From NCBI GenBank assembly GCA_017161075.1, contig CP046174.1, positions 1,240,001 through 1,304,000 of the forward strand: a DNA stretch of 64,000 nucleotides. Reading direction: 5' to 3'. The translations under genes were made by a program, and so were the position numbers. The notes beneath the pieces were generated by a model. It had not been told where the DNA came from. It searched no databases and was given only the letters and a program-made list of their open reading frames with translations. Below, one piece after another: positions 17,851 to 26,670 of this stretch (position 1 is the first letter of the stretch; the number at the start of each line of letters is the position of its first letter). The stretch comes from Erysipelotrichaceae bacterium 66202529 (lineage in GTDB: Bacteria > Bacillota_I > Bacilli_A > Erysipelotrichales > Erysipelotrichaceae).

Positions 17851-18338
17851 TGATTCAGCATGTACGTGTGGATTTCAGACTGGTGCATGGACAAATCATT
17901 CATTCCTGGTTAAAATCTACGAACTCCAACACGATTTTTATCTTAGATGATGAGCTTATGAGCGAGCCATATAAAATGAAAATGTTTAAAATATGTGTAC
18001 CTCCGTTTGTGAATTTGGAAATGCATTCCATTGAAGAGGGCATTCAGGCACTACGCAAGCATGCAGGCGATAAGAAATACCGTTGTCTGGTATTGCTGCG
18101 TGATATATTACCATGCATAGAAGTGTGCGAGGCTTTGCATATCACATCATTTAATATTGGAGAAACGATTTATGCGCCGGATAAAAAAAGGATCGCAAAT
18201 AGTGTGTATGTTACAGAAAAGGATGTTTGTGCTATGAATGAATTCTTAGTCAAGGATTGCAGTATTGATATCCGCCAGGTTAGTGATAGCCGCAAATCAG
18301 TGTTTACAAAAAAGAAGCTATTTACGTATGAGCCATAA
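17850..18338 (+). CDS. PTS mannose/sorbose-family EIIB component (second copy)
   Basis: 162 residues. VDFRLVHGQIIHSWLK holds the phosphorylatable His (VHGQ). It is clearly related to the EIIB at 11565 but diverged (for example DFR instead of DHR). Only one EIIC/EIID pair is present, so the two EIIBs may serve two related substrates through one permease, or one may act as a regulator partner. The ATG shares a base with the EIIA stop. Confidence 0.9.
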   Translation: MIQHVRVDFRLVHGQIIHSWLKSTNSNTIFILDDELMSEPYKMKMFKICVPPFVNLEMHSIEEGIQALRKHAGDKKYRCLVLLRDILPCIEVCEALHITSFNIGETIYAPDKKRIANSVYVTEKDVCAMNEFLVKDCSIDIRQVSDSRKSVFTKKKLFTYEP

Positions 18339-18371
18339 GTAAGTTATAGGAAAAGAGAGGATGAAGAAAGC

Positions 18372-19379
18372 ATGTTAAAATTTAATGAAGAAGAATATTT
18401 AAAGGGTGGAGCCTATACCATGTCATTGCTGGACAGCATGAAAGAGCTCGCTGTTCAAATCCATGAAAAGGGCTATACAAATATATTTTTTATAGGAATC
18501 GGTGGTACATGGGCACAGTTTCATCCGATTGTTTATGCGATGAAGAAATATAGTGATGCTGATATTTATTTGGAAAATGCCGCTGAATTTAATGTAAATG
18601 GAAACCGTCGTTTAACAAAGGACAGTCTTGTAATAACCGCATCAACATCCGGAAACACGAAGGAAGTTGTAGAAGCAATTGATATTTGTAAAAAAATCGG
18701 TTCTCATATAGTAGTGTTCACAGGCGATCCAAAATCAGTGTTAGCTAAACAGGCCGATGATCTCATTCAAAATAATGTTGCTGATTGTGAAGACAGCTAT
18801 TTGATGTTTTATCTCTTTGTCTTAAAGCTGCTGCAGCTGCGTGGAGAATTTGATGATTATGATCGTTTTGCTGAACAAATGCATAAGCTGCATAAGAATT
18901 TGGTAAGAATTCGTGAAGAGTTTGATCCGATTGCGGATGATGTCGCAAAACGTTTTTATCAGGAGCCTTATAATATATATACAGGATCCGGAATGCTCTG
19001 GGGAGAAACCTATTTATTCACCATGTGTATTCTGGAGGAAATGCAGTGGATACGTACAAAAGCAGTAACTAGCGCTGAATTTTTCCATGGTACTTTGGAG
19101 CTGCTGGAGCCTGGCATGCCGGTTTTTGTAGTAAAGGGAGAGGATAATAACCGTCAGCTGGATGAAAGAGTGGAAAGATTCTGTAAAAAAATTACGGATA
19201 ATGTTGTTGTATTTGATACAAGAGATTATCAATTTGAGGGTATTGATGATAAGTTCCGTGTATTGTTATCGCCGTGTATCTTAACAGCTATTTTGTCAGA
19301 CCGTTTACAAAAGCATTATGAGAAATATACAAAGCATGACTTGAAATATCGCCGTTATTATCGTAAATTTGAATATTAA
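18372..19379 (+). CDS. SIS-domain fructosamine-6-phosphate deglycase (FrlB/GfrF-like)
   Basis: 335 residues with two SIS domains. Signatures are FIGIGGTWAQFHPIVYAM, ITASTSGNTKEVVEA, and the second-domain SAEFFHGTLELLEPG loop that carries catalytic Glu/His in fructoselysine-6-phosphate deglycases. The C-terminus RRYYRKFEY parallels the RRYY...EY ending of E. coli FrlB. Such enzymes split fructoselysine-6-phosphate (or another fructosamine-6-phosphate) into the amine and glucose-6-phosphate. Last gene of the operon, ribosome site GAGAGGA, followed by a terminator. Confidence 0.85.
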   Translation: MLKFNEEEYLKGGAYTMSLLDSMKELAVQIHEKGYTNIFFIGIGGTWAQFHPIVYAMKKYSDADIYLENAAEFNVNGNRRLTKDSLVITASTSGNTKEVVEAIDICKKIGSHIVVFTGDPKSVLAKQADDLIQNNVADCEDSYLMFYLFVLKLLQLRGEFDDYDRFAEQMHKLHKNLVRIREEFDPIADDVAKRFYQEPYNIYTGSGMLWGETYLFTMCILEEMQWIRTKAVTSAEFFHGTLELLEPGMPVFVVKGEDNNRQLDERVERFCKKITDNVVVFDTRDYQFEGIDDKFRVLLSPCILTAILSDRLQKHYEKYTKHDLKYRRYYRKFEY

Positions 19380-19388
19380 AGAAAACAG

Positions 19389-19426
19389 GGACTGTAAAGC
19401 TTGGAATACGAACAACAGTCCTTTTT
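19389..19426 (+). terminator. Terminator of the PTS/deglycase operon
   Basis: GGACTGT (19389-19395) pairs with ACAGTCC (19415-19421) and is followed by five T. Confidence 0.75.
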
Positions 19427-19534
19427 CATAATATTAGAGAGTGAGGAAGTATTCATTCGTTAATTATTTAGAGTAAAGGATTGTAATCATATGCTATTCA
19501 TCTTACGGGATGGGTTCTTTTCCTTTTCCGGAGA

Positions 19535-19564
19535 AATTGTCGGGAATTGTCGGAAATTGACAGG
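19535..19564 (+). repeat. Three 10-bp tandem repeats upstream of the two-component genes
   Basis: AATTGTCGGG (19535), AATTGTCGGA (19545), AATTGACAGG (19555), each exactly 10 bp apart and so on one face of the helix. This is the usual shape of OmpR-family binding sites. The third unit contains TTGACA, which could be a -35 box. Confidence 0.55.
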
Positions 19565-19602
19565 AAACATCTAGGCAAATGTGAGAAATCCATGTGAAAA
19601 GC

Positions 19603-19630
19603 AGCTACTTTGAAAAATAGCTTTTTTTTT
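19603..19630 (+). terminator. Terminator-like stem before the response regulator
   Basis: AGCTA (19603-19607) pairs with TAGCT (19618-19622) and runs into nine T. It may attenuate transcription that enters the two-component operon from upstream. Confidence 0.4.
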
Positions 19631-19670
19631 CACATAATTTAGTCTAAAATAGGAGTATGAGGTGATGTTA

Positions 19671-20330
19671 ATGAAGAAAGTAATCTGCGTTGTGGAAGAC
19701 GAAAAGGCCATCAACGATCTAGTGAATCAGTATTTAAAAAAGGAAGGCTATGAGGTACGTTCTTATTATACATATGAAGAAGCAAGCGCACATGTAATGG
19801 ATGATGATGTGCATTTGTGGATTCTGGATATCATGCTGGATGATAAGAGCGGTTTTGATTTGATAGAGGAAATCCGGTTACAGGGCAGGGATATCCCCGT
19901 TATTTTCATGTCTGCCAGAGATAAGGAATTTGACCGTATCATTGGACTGGAAAAGGGAAGTGATGACTATATTACAAAGCCCTTTTCTCCTAAGGAGCTG
20001 GTGCTGCGTGTAAACAATGTGATCAAGCGTGTTTACAAGGATGACAACAACCGTATTATGGTGGACGGTTATGAGTTGGATGAGGAACAGCGTAAGGTAT
20101 TTGATCATGGTGTGGAAATCGATCTGACAACCAAGGAATTCGATCTGCTGATGCTGTTTATCAAAAACAAGGGAATGGCGTTTAACCGGGATAAAATTCT
20201 GACCAGTGTCTGGGAGGAAAATTATTTTGGAAGTGACCGTGTTGTGGATGATACTCTGCGAAGACTGCGTAAAAAGCTTCCAAATCTGAACATTCATACC
20301 ATCTACGGTTACGGATACCGTTTAGGATAA
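19671..20330 (+). CDS. OmpR/PhoB-family response regulator
   Basis: 219 residues from the ATG at 19671 (GAGGTG six nt upstream; earlier in-frame GTG and ATG overlap that site). The receiver domain has the acidic pair in VVEDEKAIN, the phospho-acceptor Asp in WILDIMLDD (about residue 50), Thr/Ser in FMSARD and Lys in YITKPFSP. The C-terminal winged helix contains LTTKEFDLLMLFIKNKG and ends TIYGYGYRLG. Its stop overlaps the kinase start (TAATG). Targets are unknown; the 10-bp repeats upstream suggest autoregulation. Confidence 0.93.
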   Translation: MKKVICVVEDEKAINDLVNQYLKKEGYEVRSYYTYEEASAHVMDDDVHLWILDIMLDDKSGFDLIEEIRLQGRDIPVIFMSARDKEFDRIIGLEKGSDDYITKPFSPKELVLRVNNVIKRVYKDDNNRIMVDGYELDEEQRKVFDHGVEIDLTTKEFDLLMLFIKNKGMAFNRDKILTSVWEENYFGSDRVVDDTLRRLRKKLPNLNIHTIYGYGYRLG

Positions 20331-21727
20331 TGAAGCGTTTTAATGAATTTGTCAAACGGCTGTCTCTGACACAGCAGCTGTTTGCACTGATCTTTTTCTT
20401 CGTGACATTTTTTGCGGTTTTCTTCTTTGTCTATATCAACGGCAATGTTACCACGGTGATACGGGAACAGATGTATGGTACACTGGATTCCACACTGCAA
20501 AGCTGGGCGACGAGTGATGATATCAGCTATGATCAGCGGCAGTTTATTTTTTCAGCTGCAGGGATTGACAGCTTTATGGTACGGGTATCCAAGACGCTGG
20601 ATGGGAGAACACAGGTAACACTGGCAGGGAAAAACACTTCTGATATGAATATGGACAGCAATGAAGGAAAATCCATAACAGAGGATATCGTCCGGGTGAA
20701 TGAGAATTGTGCCGCAGGGGATATTCGCCATGGTATTGTGAAAAAGGTCAGCAGGGACAGGGATTCCTATTACAGCATTTATAAGGTGGCAGATGGTCAG
20801 CTGCTTGTAAGTAAGATGTACAGTGATAATATGGGAAAACTGGAAAATTCCCTAATCAACAGTGTCGTTTATATTACCGTGATTGTGGTCGGCTTCTTCT
20901 TCATCATCATGATGATGTGGGTACTGACACTGATTCATCCTCTGAATCAGATACGAAACTATATTGAACGTGTCAAGGTTGGTAAGGATGCCACCCTGCG
21001 GGTCAATCGCCGCGATGAAATAGGAGAGCTGGCAGATGCCCTTGTCAGCATGCGCGAGGAGCTGCGAAAGCAGGAAAAGACGAAGGAAGAAATGATTCAT
21101 AATATTTCTCATGATCTGAAAACGCCGATTGCGACGATTAAGAGCTATGGGGAAAGCATAAAGGATGGTATTTATCCGTATGAGACCTTGGAAAAGAGTG
21201 TCGATGTTATAATTGAAAATGCAGACCGTCTTGAACAGAAGGTACATTCCCTGCTGTTTATGAATCGTGTGGAATATCTGATTTCTCAGGACTGTGAAGG
21301 AATCGGCTCCAATATGGAGGAAATTGTAGAAACCGTAGTACAAAATACGAAGGTGATCCGTTCGGATATCCATATACAAACCGATTTACAGGAGGTTTAT
21401 TTTGACGGATTGGCAGAGCCATGGCGTGTTGTTGTTGAGAACATCATTGAAAATGCTTTGCGTTACGCAAAGACGACGATTGATATTCACTTGAATGAAG
21501 AGGATGGTCTGACAATTTCCAATGACGGTCCATGTATGGATGAGGATCGCTTAAAGGTACTGTTTAAACCATATGAGATGGGAAAAGGCGGGAAGTTTGG
21601 TCTAGGACTGTCGATTGTGGCAAAGGTCGTAAGTGCCAATGGCTATGAGGTTGTCGGTGAGAATATGGCAGAGGGAGTTATCTTCCGTATTTATAAGCCG
21701 GAAAAGCCTGTAAAAAAAGGCAGATAG
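20330..21727 (+). CDS. Sensor histidine kinase (HAMP-HisKA-HATPase)
   Basis: 465 residues. First transmembrane helix at ~18-38, an extracytoplasmic sensor region of ~150 residues, second helix at ~178-202, HAMP linker, phospho-acceptor His in NISHDLKTPIATIKSYGE, N box in ENALRYAK and a G box FGLGLSIVAKVV. It pairs with the response regulator immediately upstream through overlapping stop/start. No nearby transporter identifies the signal. A strong terminator follows. Confidence 0.93.
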   Translation: MKRFNEFVKRLSLTQQLFALIFFFVTFFAVFFFVYINGNVTTVIREQMYGTLDSTLQSWATSDDISYDQRQFIFSAAGIDSFMVRVSKTLDGRTQVTLAGKNTSDMNMDSNEGKSITEDIVRVNENCAAGDIRHGIVKKVSRDRDSYYSIYKVADGQLLVSKMYSDNMGKLENSLINSVVYITVIVVGFFFIIMMMWVLTLIHPLNQIRNYIERVKVGKDATLRVNRRDEIGELADALVSMREELRKQEKTKEEMIHNISHDLKTPIATIKSYGESIKDGIYPYETLEKSVDVIIENADRLEQKVHSLLFMNRVEYLISQDCEGIGSNMEEIVETVVQNTKVIRSDIHIQTDLQEVYFDGLAEPWRVVVENIIENALRYAKTTIDIHLNEEDGLTISNDGPCMDEDRLKVLFKPYEMGKGGKFGLGLSIVAKVVSANGYEVVGENMAEGVIFRIYKPEKPVKKGR

Positions 21728-21803
21728 AAAAATGGCTGCTTAATACGAATGGCTATCGTAAATTAACATAAAAATATAAGATAGGATCATAAGACTATAA
21801 AGG

Positions 21804-21846
21804 ATGCAATATTGTTCAATTTCTGGATGATATTGCATTTTTTTGT
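21804..21846 (+). terminator. Terminator of the two-component operon
   Basis: Nine-bp perfect stem ATGCAATAT / ATATTGCAT with T-run to 21846. Confidence 0.8.
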
Positions 21847-21990
21847 CGTTATGTGACAGCAAATGCAGAACAGGAAATAAAGCATTTTGCGCATATGTGT
21901 CAGGAACGAGGGATACTGGAATAGTAATAAAAAGCTGTTTAAAAAAGCTGTACGCTATCTTAACTGTACTTGGGTATCAACGACATAATG

Positions 21991-22014
21991 AAAAAAACCG
22001 CAGACTATGCGGTT
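21991..22014 (-). terminator. Terminator of the sulfatase gene
   Basis: On the minus strand CCGCA-TAGTC-TGCGG followed by seven T; it begins at the stop codon itself. Confidence 0.75.
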
Positions 22015-23470
22015 AGTAATCGTGTACATTGCTTAAGAGATCAACCGGCTTTTGGCAGATTAGCCTGGTTCCGTCACTATAGCCTTCCTCACGATCCTGC
22101 AGCTCCTCGATAAGTATGCGGCGCAGCTTGGCAATTCGTTTTTGTTTGTCTGTATCCGCAATGGCATTATGCGTTTCCCGGGGATCATGTACCAGATCGA
22201 AATATTGTTCTACACCAGTTTCACTGTACCAGATAAATTTATCCTGCTCTGTGACAATGTAATGATTGGAAAGCTGTGAATGAAAGCTGTGTTCCCCATG
22301 GAGATAGCTTCTGATAAAGGAGGCTTCCTGAAAAATACATTTCTTCAAAGAACAGCCGTCCACGGTATCCGGTACAGGAATTTCACATAGATCCAGCAAT
22401 GTTGGCATGACATCACGCAGCTCAGTAATACCATTTACGGTATGTGGTATAACATCGGCGATATGTTTGCCGATATGCATTAGAAAAGGAATATGAGTGC
22501 TTCCTTCATATGGAAAAACCTTACGCCATAAATGATGATCAAACAGCATTTCTCCATGATCGCTGGTAAACAGGATAATCGTATCATCGTAAACACCGTC
22601 CTCCTTCAGCGCTGTCAGGATACGGCCAAGCTGATGATCAACATGCGTGATAGACGCATAATAGCCGGCCATAGCATCCAAACGCATAGATTCATCACAA
22701 CAGCCATAGATGGAATCGGATATTCTTCCAGCAGTACCACAGCCCTCCTGCGGATCCCAGTCACCATCTGCGGGCAATCGCAGAGCCTTATCCTTATACA
22801 TATCAAAATAGGTTTGCGGCGGATCCAGCGGCTGATGCGGTCGGACGAAAGAGGACATCAAAAAAAACGGTCTTGTCCGATCTCTCGTTTTCAGAAACCG
22901 GATACTGCGATCAGCAACCCAGTTGGTCGGATGCAGGCGTTCCTCATATATCCATGGATGTGTTACCCAGGAGTTGCACTCAGCACCGGTAGCGTTGATA
23001 TCAGCGTCCTCACCCAGTGCATTGCGTAAATCATACAAATAATCATCTGTTACATCCTGATGCATCCAGTGGGGAATCTGCATATTGCGGTAACAACCCA
23101 GGTAGCCGTCATGCAGCTGCAGATTCTGAAACCCGCAGGTCAGTCTTGGAGGATGTACATGCATCTTGCCTATACATTGCGTCTGATAGCCGCTATTTGA
23201 AAACTCCTCCGCCATGTAATGCTGATAACGCCACTCCACCTCGTCAAGATAACCAACGCGTCCATGACGCTTTTGGCTTCTTCCGGTGAGCAGGGCAGCT
23301 CTTGCCGGTATGCAGCTTGGGGTTGCAGAATATGCGTTTGAGAAAAAGACACCATCCGCAGCCAGAGAATCCAGATAAGGGGTTTTAACATCCGGATGGT
23401 TCGCAAAGGATAAAGCATCCCCACGAAACTGATCACAGACAATCAATAGTACGTTCACATTCTGTTTCAT
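22013..23470 (-). CDS. Cys-type sulfatase (arylsulfatase/choline-sulfatase family)
   Basis: Hydrolyses sulfate esters. Numbered from the ATG at 23470 (GAAGGTGA upstream; 24 extra codons upstream have no ribosome site) the protein has 485 residues. Metal-binding Asp is in IVCDQFRGD, the catalytic Cys53 is in the CxPxR motif (SCIPARAALLTG), and TSDHGEMLFDH and KVFPYEGSTHIPF match later active-site blocks. The Cys must be oxidised to formylglycine, in anaerobes by a radical-SAM sulfatase-maturating enzyme; no such gene is in this window. No signal peptide is seen, so it is probably cytoplasmic and acts on imported sulfated sugars or amines. Substrate is not identifiable. Confidence 0.9.
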   Translation of the reverse strand: MKQNVNVLLIVCDQFRGDALSFANHPDVKTPYLDSLAADGVFFSNAYSATPSCIPARAALLTGRSQKRHGRVGYLDEVEWRYQHYMAEEFSNSGYQTQCIGKMHVHPPRLTCGFQNLQLHDGYLGCYRNMQIPHWMHQDVTDDYLYDLRNALGEDADINATGAECNSWVTHPWIYEERLHPTNWVADRSIRFLKTRDRTRPFFLMSSFVRPHQPLDPPQTYFDMYKDKALRLPADGDWDPQEGCGTAGRISDSIYGCCDESMRLDAMAGYYASITHVDHQLGRILTALKEDGVYDDTIILFTSDHGEMLFDHHLWRKVFPYEGSTHIPFLMHIGKHIADVIPHTVNGITELRDVMPTLLDLCEIPVPDTVDGCSLKKCIFQEASFIRSYLHGEHSFHSQLSNHYIVTEQDKFIWYSETGVEQYFDLVHDPRETHNAIADTDKQKRIAKLRRILIEELQDREEGYSDGTRLICQKPVDLLSNVHDY

Positions 23471-23568
23471 AATTTCACCTTCTACCTGTTCATTATATAG
23501 GAAAGAGTGGAAAAAGGAAATGTGAAACGTTTTTTGTGACAATTATCTGAAAAAACAAGGCAAGAAAA

Positions 23569-23597
23569 CCGTATCCTGAAAATGAATCAGAATACGG
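23569..23597 (-). terminator. Terminator downstream of the small membrane-protein frame
   Basis: CCGTATTCTG / CAGGATACGG (minus strand, one wobble pair) followed by TTTTCTT. It argues that something upstream on the minus strand is transcribed. Confidence 0.55.
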
Positions 23598-23609
23598 GAA
23601 GTGATGGTA

Positions 23610-23924
23610 TCATTTTACTGGATGAAATTTTGAGATTGCAATGGTGATGAAATCGCACAGGATGAATCCTGTATATATCATCGTCATGCCCTGAGCATAG
23701 CTTGTGACAAGGAGGTTGGAAAATACCGGAAGTATCTGTATTCCACCTATGAAATTCATGAAGTATATAGCAAGAATGATAAAGTTAAATACTTCGATAC
23801 AGCAGCGATTCGTTATATTTATTCGCTGATAGCAATGATGCAGGAAGAATAAAGAAATACCGATGACAAGATAGACTGTGCTATAGACGAAGAGATAGCT
23901 GTGTAAATCATAGGTCTGCTGCAT
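23610..23924 (-). CDS. Putative small membrane protein, 104 aa, unrecognised
   Basis: Hydrophobic product with about three predicted membrane spans (YSTVYLVIGISLFFL, VFNFIILAIYFMNFIGG, MTMIYTGFILCDFITIAI). I do not recognise the family. Support: uninterrupted frame, transmembrane periodicity, and a good minus-strand terminator just after the stop. Against: no clear ribosome binding site before the ATG at 23924 and an AT-rich setting in which such frames arise by chance. If real it is a single-gene unit between the sulfatase and the ABC operon. Confidence 0.4.
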   Translation of the reverse strand: MQQTYDLHSYLFVYSTVYLVIGISLFFLHHCYQRINITNRCCIEVFNFIILAIYFMNFIGGIQILPVFSNLLVTSYAQGMTMIYTGFILCDFITIAISKFHPVK

Positions 23925-24297
23925 ATCGTATGTAACGAAAACAGGTACATATAAGGATATCGTTTATATAGGATAGTGGGCTTTTAAAATATAATAAAAG
24001 AACGTGATAATAGAAGGATGGTTCATCGACTGCCTAGTTTTACATATGGTATACATCATATGTGTTTTATGGATTATATTTGTTTGTTGGTATTTTGCTA
24101 TGAAAATTATTGAATTATCTTATAAATCAAAGAAATTTCATATACTTTGTATTTATTTTCTTCGATTTATCTTATATAATGATGGTTGTCTGTTATTGTA
24201 AACAAATGTAAAAAATGTGAGTTTTGAAAAGAATTTCAAGATATTGCATTTTATTGTTTGAAAAGCAATATCTATAAAAAACAGAACAATATATGCA

Positions 24298-24326
24298 TTG
24301 CATAAAACGCTTACATTCAGTAATAT
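24298..24326 (+). promoter_or_regulatory. Promoter with overlapping cre-like site ahead of the sugar ABC operon
   Basis: TTGCAT (24298-24303), 17-nt spacer, TAATAT (24321-24326). Lying in the spacer, 24302-24315 reads on the minus strand as TGTAAGCGTTTTAT, a good match to the left half and core of CcpA catabolite-repression sites. The 23925-24290 stretch otherwise shows no supported gene. Confidence 0.5.
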
Positions 24327-24368
24327 TTAGGTATGGAAAACATATCCAGATGAAGGAGGAAATTCATT

Positions 24369-25703
24369 ATGAAAAAAATGGTAGCACTTGCTTGCGTTGG
24401 GTTAATGGCCGCAAGCGTTGTTACAGGCTGCAGCAGCAAGAAGGATGACGGGTCTTCTGGCAGCGACGGCGAAAAACGTGTCATCAAATTCGATGCGTTC
24501 TCTGGAGGAAACGGCGAAGAAGTTTGGAAGGAAATGGCAAAGGCATTTGAAGCGAAAAACAAAGATGTAAAGGTAGAGCTTCGCTTTGAAAAAGACCTGC
24601 CGGCAGTTCTGAACAAGGAAAACAGTAAAGGGGAATATTCCGATATCGTTTATTACAACCTGGGTCAGCAGAGCCAGTTTACAGAAACACAGTTAAACAG
24701 CAAAAAGGTAGAAGACATCTCTGATGTGTTCGCAGATGAAAACGTTAAGAAAAACATCAACCCGGATTTCGTAAACAACCCGGTATCTCAGTTCTATGGT
24801 GACGGCAAAAACTATCTGGCACCAATCATGTATACACCTGGTGGTTTATATTACAATGCAAACCTGGTAGGTGAAGGAAAGCAATATGAAATTCCTCAGA
24901 CCTGGGACGATATGTTTAAACTGGGCGATGAGCTGAAGAAAGACGGTAAGGTATCTCTGTTCACATATGCAACAGCAGGCTATCTGGACAACACCATTCT
25001 CTCTGTTATTCAGGAAGCTGGCGGACAGGAGCTGTTAAGCAAACTGCTGAACTATGATTCTGCGGCTTGGAGCAGCAAAGAAGGTAAGATGGTTACCGAT
25101 ACGATTGGACGTCTTGTAAAAGACTACATGGAACCAAATACAGTTGCTAATGCAAACGTAAAAGACGGATTCACAAAGAACCAGCAGGCTGTTATTGATG
25201 GTAAGGCTTTATTCATGCCAAACGGTAGCTGGGTAGTTGGTGAAATGGAAGCTACAACTCCAAAAGACTTCAAATGGGGCGTAACGGCAGTTCCTGCACT
25301 GACAAAAGACGGAAAGAAAGCCATCACTACATTTACAGAGCAGTGCTGGATTCCTTCTGAAGCAAAGAACAAGGATGATGCAAAAGCATTCCTGAAATTT
25401 ATCTATTCTGAAGAAGGCGCAAACATCATGCTGAAATACAACTGTGTAGTACCTATTAACGGTATCACAGACAAGCTGACAGGCGTTAACAAAGAGCTGT
25501 ACAATGTTTATAATGACGAGAACGTAACTGCAGTTATCGGCGCATTTGCACCATTTGACTCTGCAGCAATCCCTGATGTAGACATGAAGAAGGTATTATG
25601 TTTCACAGCTGATGATATCAATACTGGTAAGACTACTGCTGAAAAGTGGAACAGTGAATTAGTGAAAACTTGGAAAACGATTAGTGAGCATCCAGTAAAA
25701 TAA
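24369..25703 (+). CDS. Sugar ABC transporter substrate-binding lipoprotein
   Basis: 444 residues. Lipoprotein signal peptide with lipobox VTGC (Cys about residue 21), then a Ser/Gly/Asp linker and a family-1 solute-binding fold (KFDAFSGGNGEEVWKEMAKAF; YSDIVYYNLGQ; FMPNGSWVVGEME). Anchored outside the membrane, it should deliver an oligosaccharide to the permeases that follow. The GH112 gene in the same operon suggests a beta-galactosyl-hexosamine or related disaccharide. AAGGAGG lies before the ATG. Codon use is strongly biased, as in highly expressed genes. Confidence 0.92.
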   Translation: MKKMVALACVGLMAASVVTGCSSKKDDGSSGSDGEKRVIKFDAFSGGNGEEVWKEMAKAFEAKNKDVKVELRFEKDLPAVLNKENSKGEYSDIVYYNLGQQSQFTETQLNSKKVEDISDVFADENVKKNINPDFVNNPVSQFYGDGKNYLAPIMYTPGGLYYNANLVGEGKQYEIPQTWDDMFKLGDELKKDGKVSLFTYATAGYLDNTILSVIQEAGGQELLSKLLNYDSAAWSSKEGKMVTDTIGRLVKDYMEPNTVANANVKDGFTKNQQAVIDGKALFMPNGSWVVGEMEATTPKDFKWGVTAVPALTKDGKKAITTFTEQCWIPSEAKNKDDAKAFLKFIYSEEGANIMLKYNCVVPINGITDKLTGVNKELYNVYNDENVTAVIGAFAPFDSAAIPDVDMKKVLCFTADDINTGKTTAEKWNSELVKTWKTISEHPVK

Positions 25704-25730
25704 ATTTGTGAACATGATTTATTGAACTAG

Positions 25731-25758
25731 CAGTGAGCGAATCGCTCACTGCTTTTTA
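25731..25758 (+). terminator. Intra-operon hairpin after the binding-protein gene
   Basis: GCAGTGAGC-GAATC-GCTCACTGC followed by five T. In binding-protein-first operons such a partial terminator gives more lipoprotein mRNA than permease mRNA. Confidence 0.75.
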
Positions 25759-25776
25759 GAAAAGGAGGGTTAAGCA

Positions 25777-26658
25777 ATGAATAAAAAGAAAGCACAGAGA
25801 AGGTTTGTCTTTGCCTGCCTGGCACCGGCTGTCATCCTTGTGATTCTCTTTATGGTGATTCCTACCTTCAACGTATTCCGTTACTCTCTGTATGGGAAAA
25901 CGGGTATCGTCGGTGATGCCTCGTTTGTAGGATTGAACAACTTTAAAATTTTATTTAGTGATGCGCGATTTATCGAATCTATGCAGAACATGATCCTGAT
26001 CATTGTAATGGTGACATTGTTCACCGTTGTACTCGCTGTTCTGTTTGCGACCTTACTGACAAGGGAAGAATTCAAGGGAAAGAACTTCTTCCGTGTAATC
26101 TTCTATATTCCTAATATTCTCAGTATCGTTGTTATTGCCGGTATTTTCTCGGCTATTTATGCTCCGGATAATGGCCTGCTCAACAGCTTCCTTGAAATGA
26201 TTGGGCTCGGTATGCTGCAAAAGCAATGGATGGGAGATTCCGGTATCATATTGTATTCCATTATCTTTGCACTGGTATGGCAGGCAATCGGCTACTACAT
26301 GGTTATGTATATGGCTAGTATGTCGTCCATTCCGGAAAATCTGTACGAAGCGGCTGCTCTGGAAGGGGCAGGAAAGGTAAAGCAGTTCTTCATGATTACT
26401 CTTCCTCTGATTTGGAACAATATCCGAACGACACTGACCTTCTTCGTTATTTCCACGATCAATTTGAGCTTTATGTTCATTCAGATCAATACGAATGGAG
26501 ATCTTGGAAGTGAAGTACCGCTGAACTATATGTATAACAAGGCCTTTGGAGGAAATTATTCCTATGGTATGGCAATCGGTGTTATTACCTTTATCTTCTC
26601 CTTCGCCCTGTCTGGTTTACTGAACAAAATCACAGAACGTGATGTTCTGGAATTCTAG
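25777..26658 (+). CDS. Sugar ABC transporter permease 1
   Basis: 293 residues, six predicted helices, MalF/UgpA type. The cytoplasmic EAA loop that contacts the ATPase is visible as LYEAAALEGAGKVKQFFMITLPLI. AAAGGAGGG precedes the ATG. It heterodimerises with the next gene product. Confidence 0.93.
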   Translation: MNKKKAQRRFVFACLAPAVILVILFMVIPTFNVFRYSLYGKTGIVGDASFVGLNNFKILFSDARFIESMQNMILIIVMVTLFTVVLAVLFATLLTREEFKGKNFFRVIFYIPNILSIVVIAGIFSAIYAPDNGLLNSFLEMIGLGMLQKQWMGDSGIILYSIIFALVWQAIGYYMVMYMASMSSIPENLYEAAALEGAGKVKQFFMITLPLIWNNIRTTLTFFVISTINLSFMFIQINTNGDLGSEVPLNYMYNKAFGGNYSYGMAIGVITFIFSFALSGLLNKITERDVLEF

Positions 26659-26670
26659 GAGGTATGAGCT

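Noticed and set aside
24004..24201. 65-residue hydrophobic plus-strand frame from a GTG
   Set aside because: Very AT-rich, no proper ribosome site, and hydrophobic frames arise easily in such DNA; lies in the upstream region of the ABC operon.
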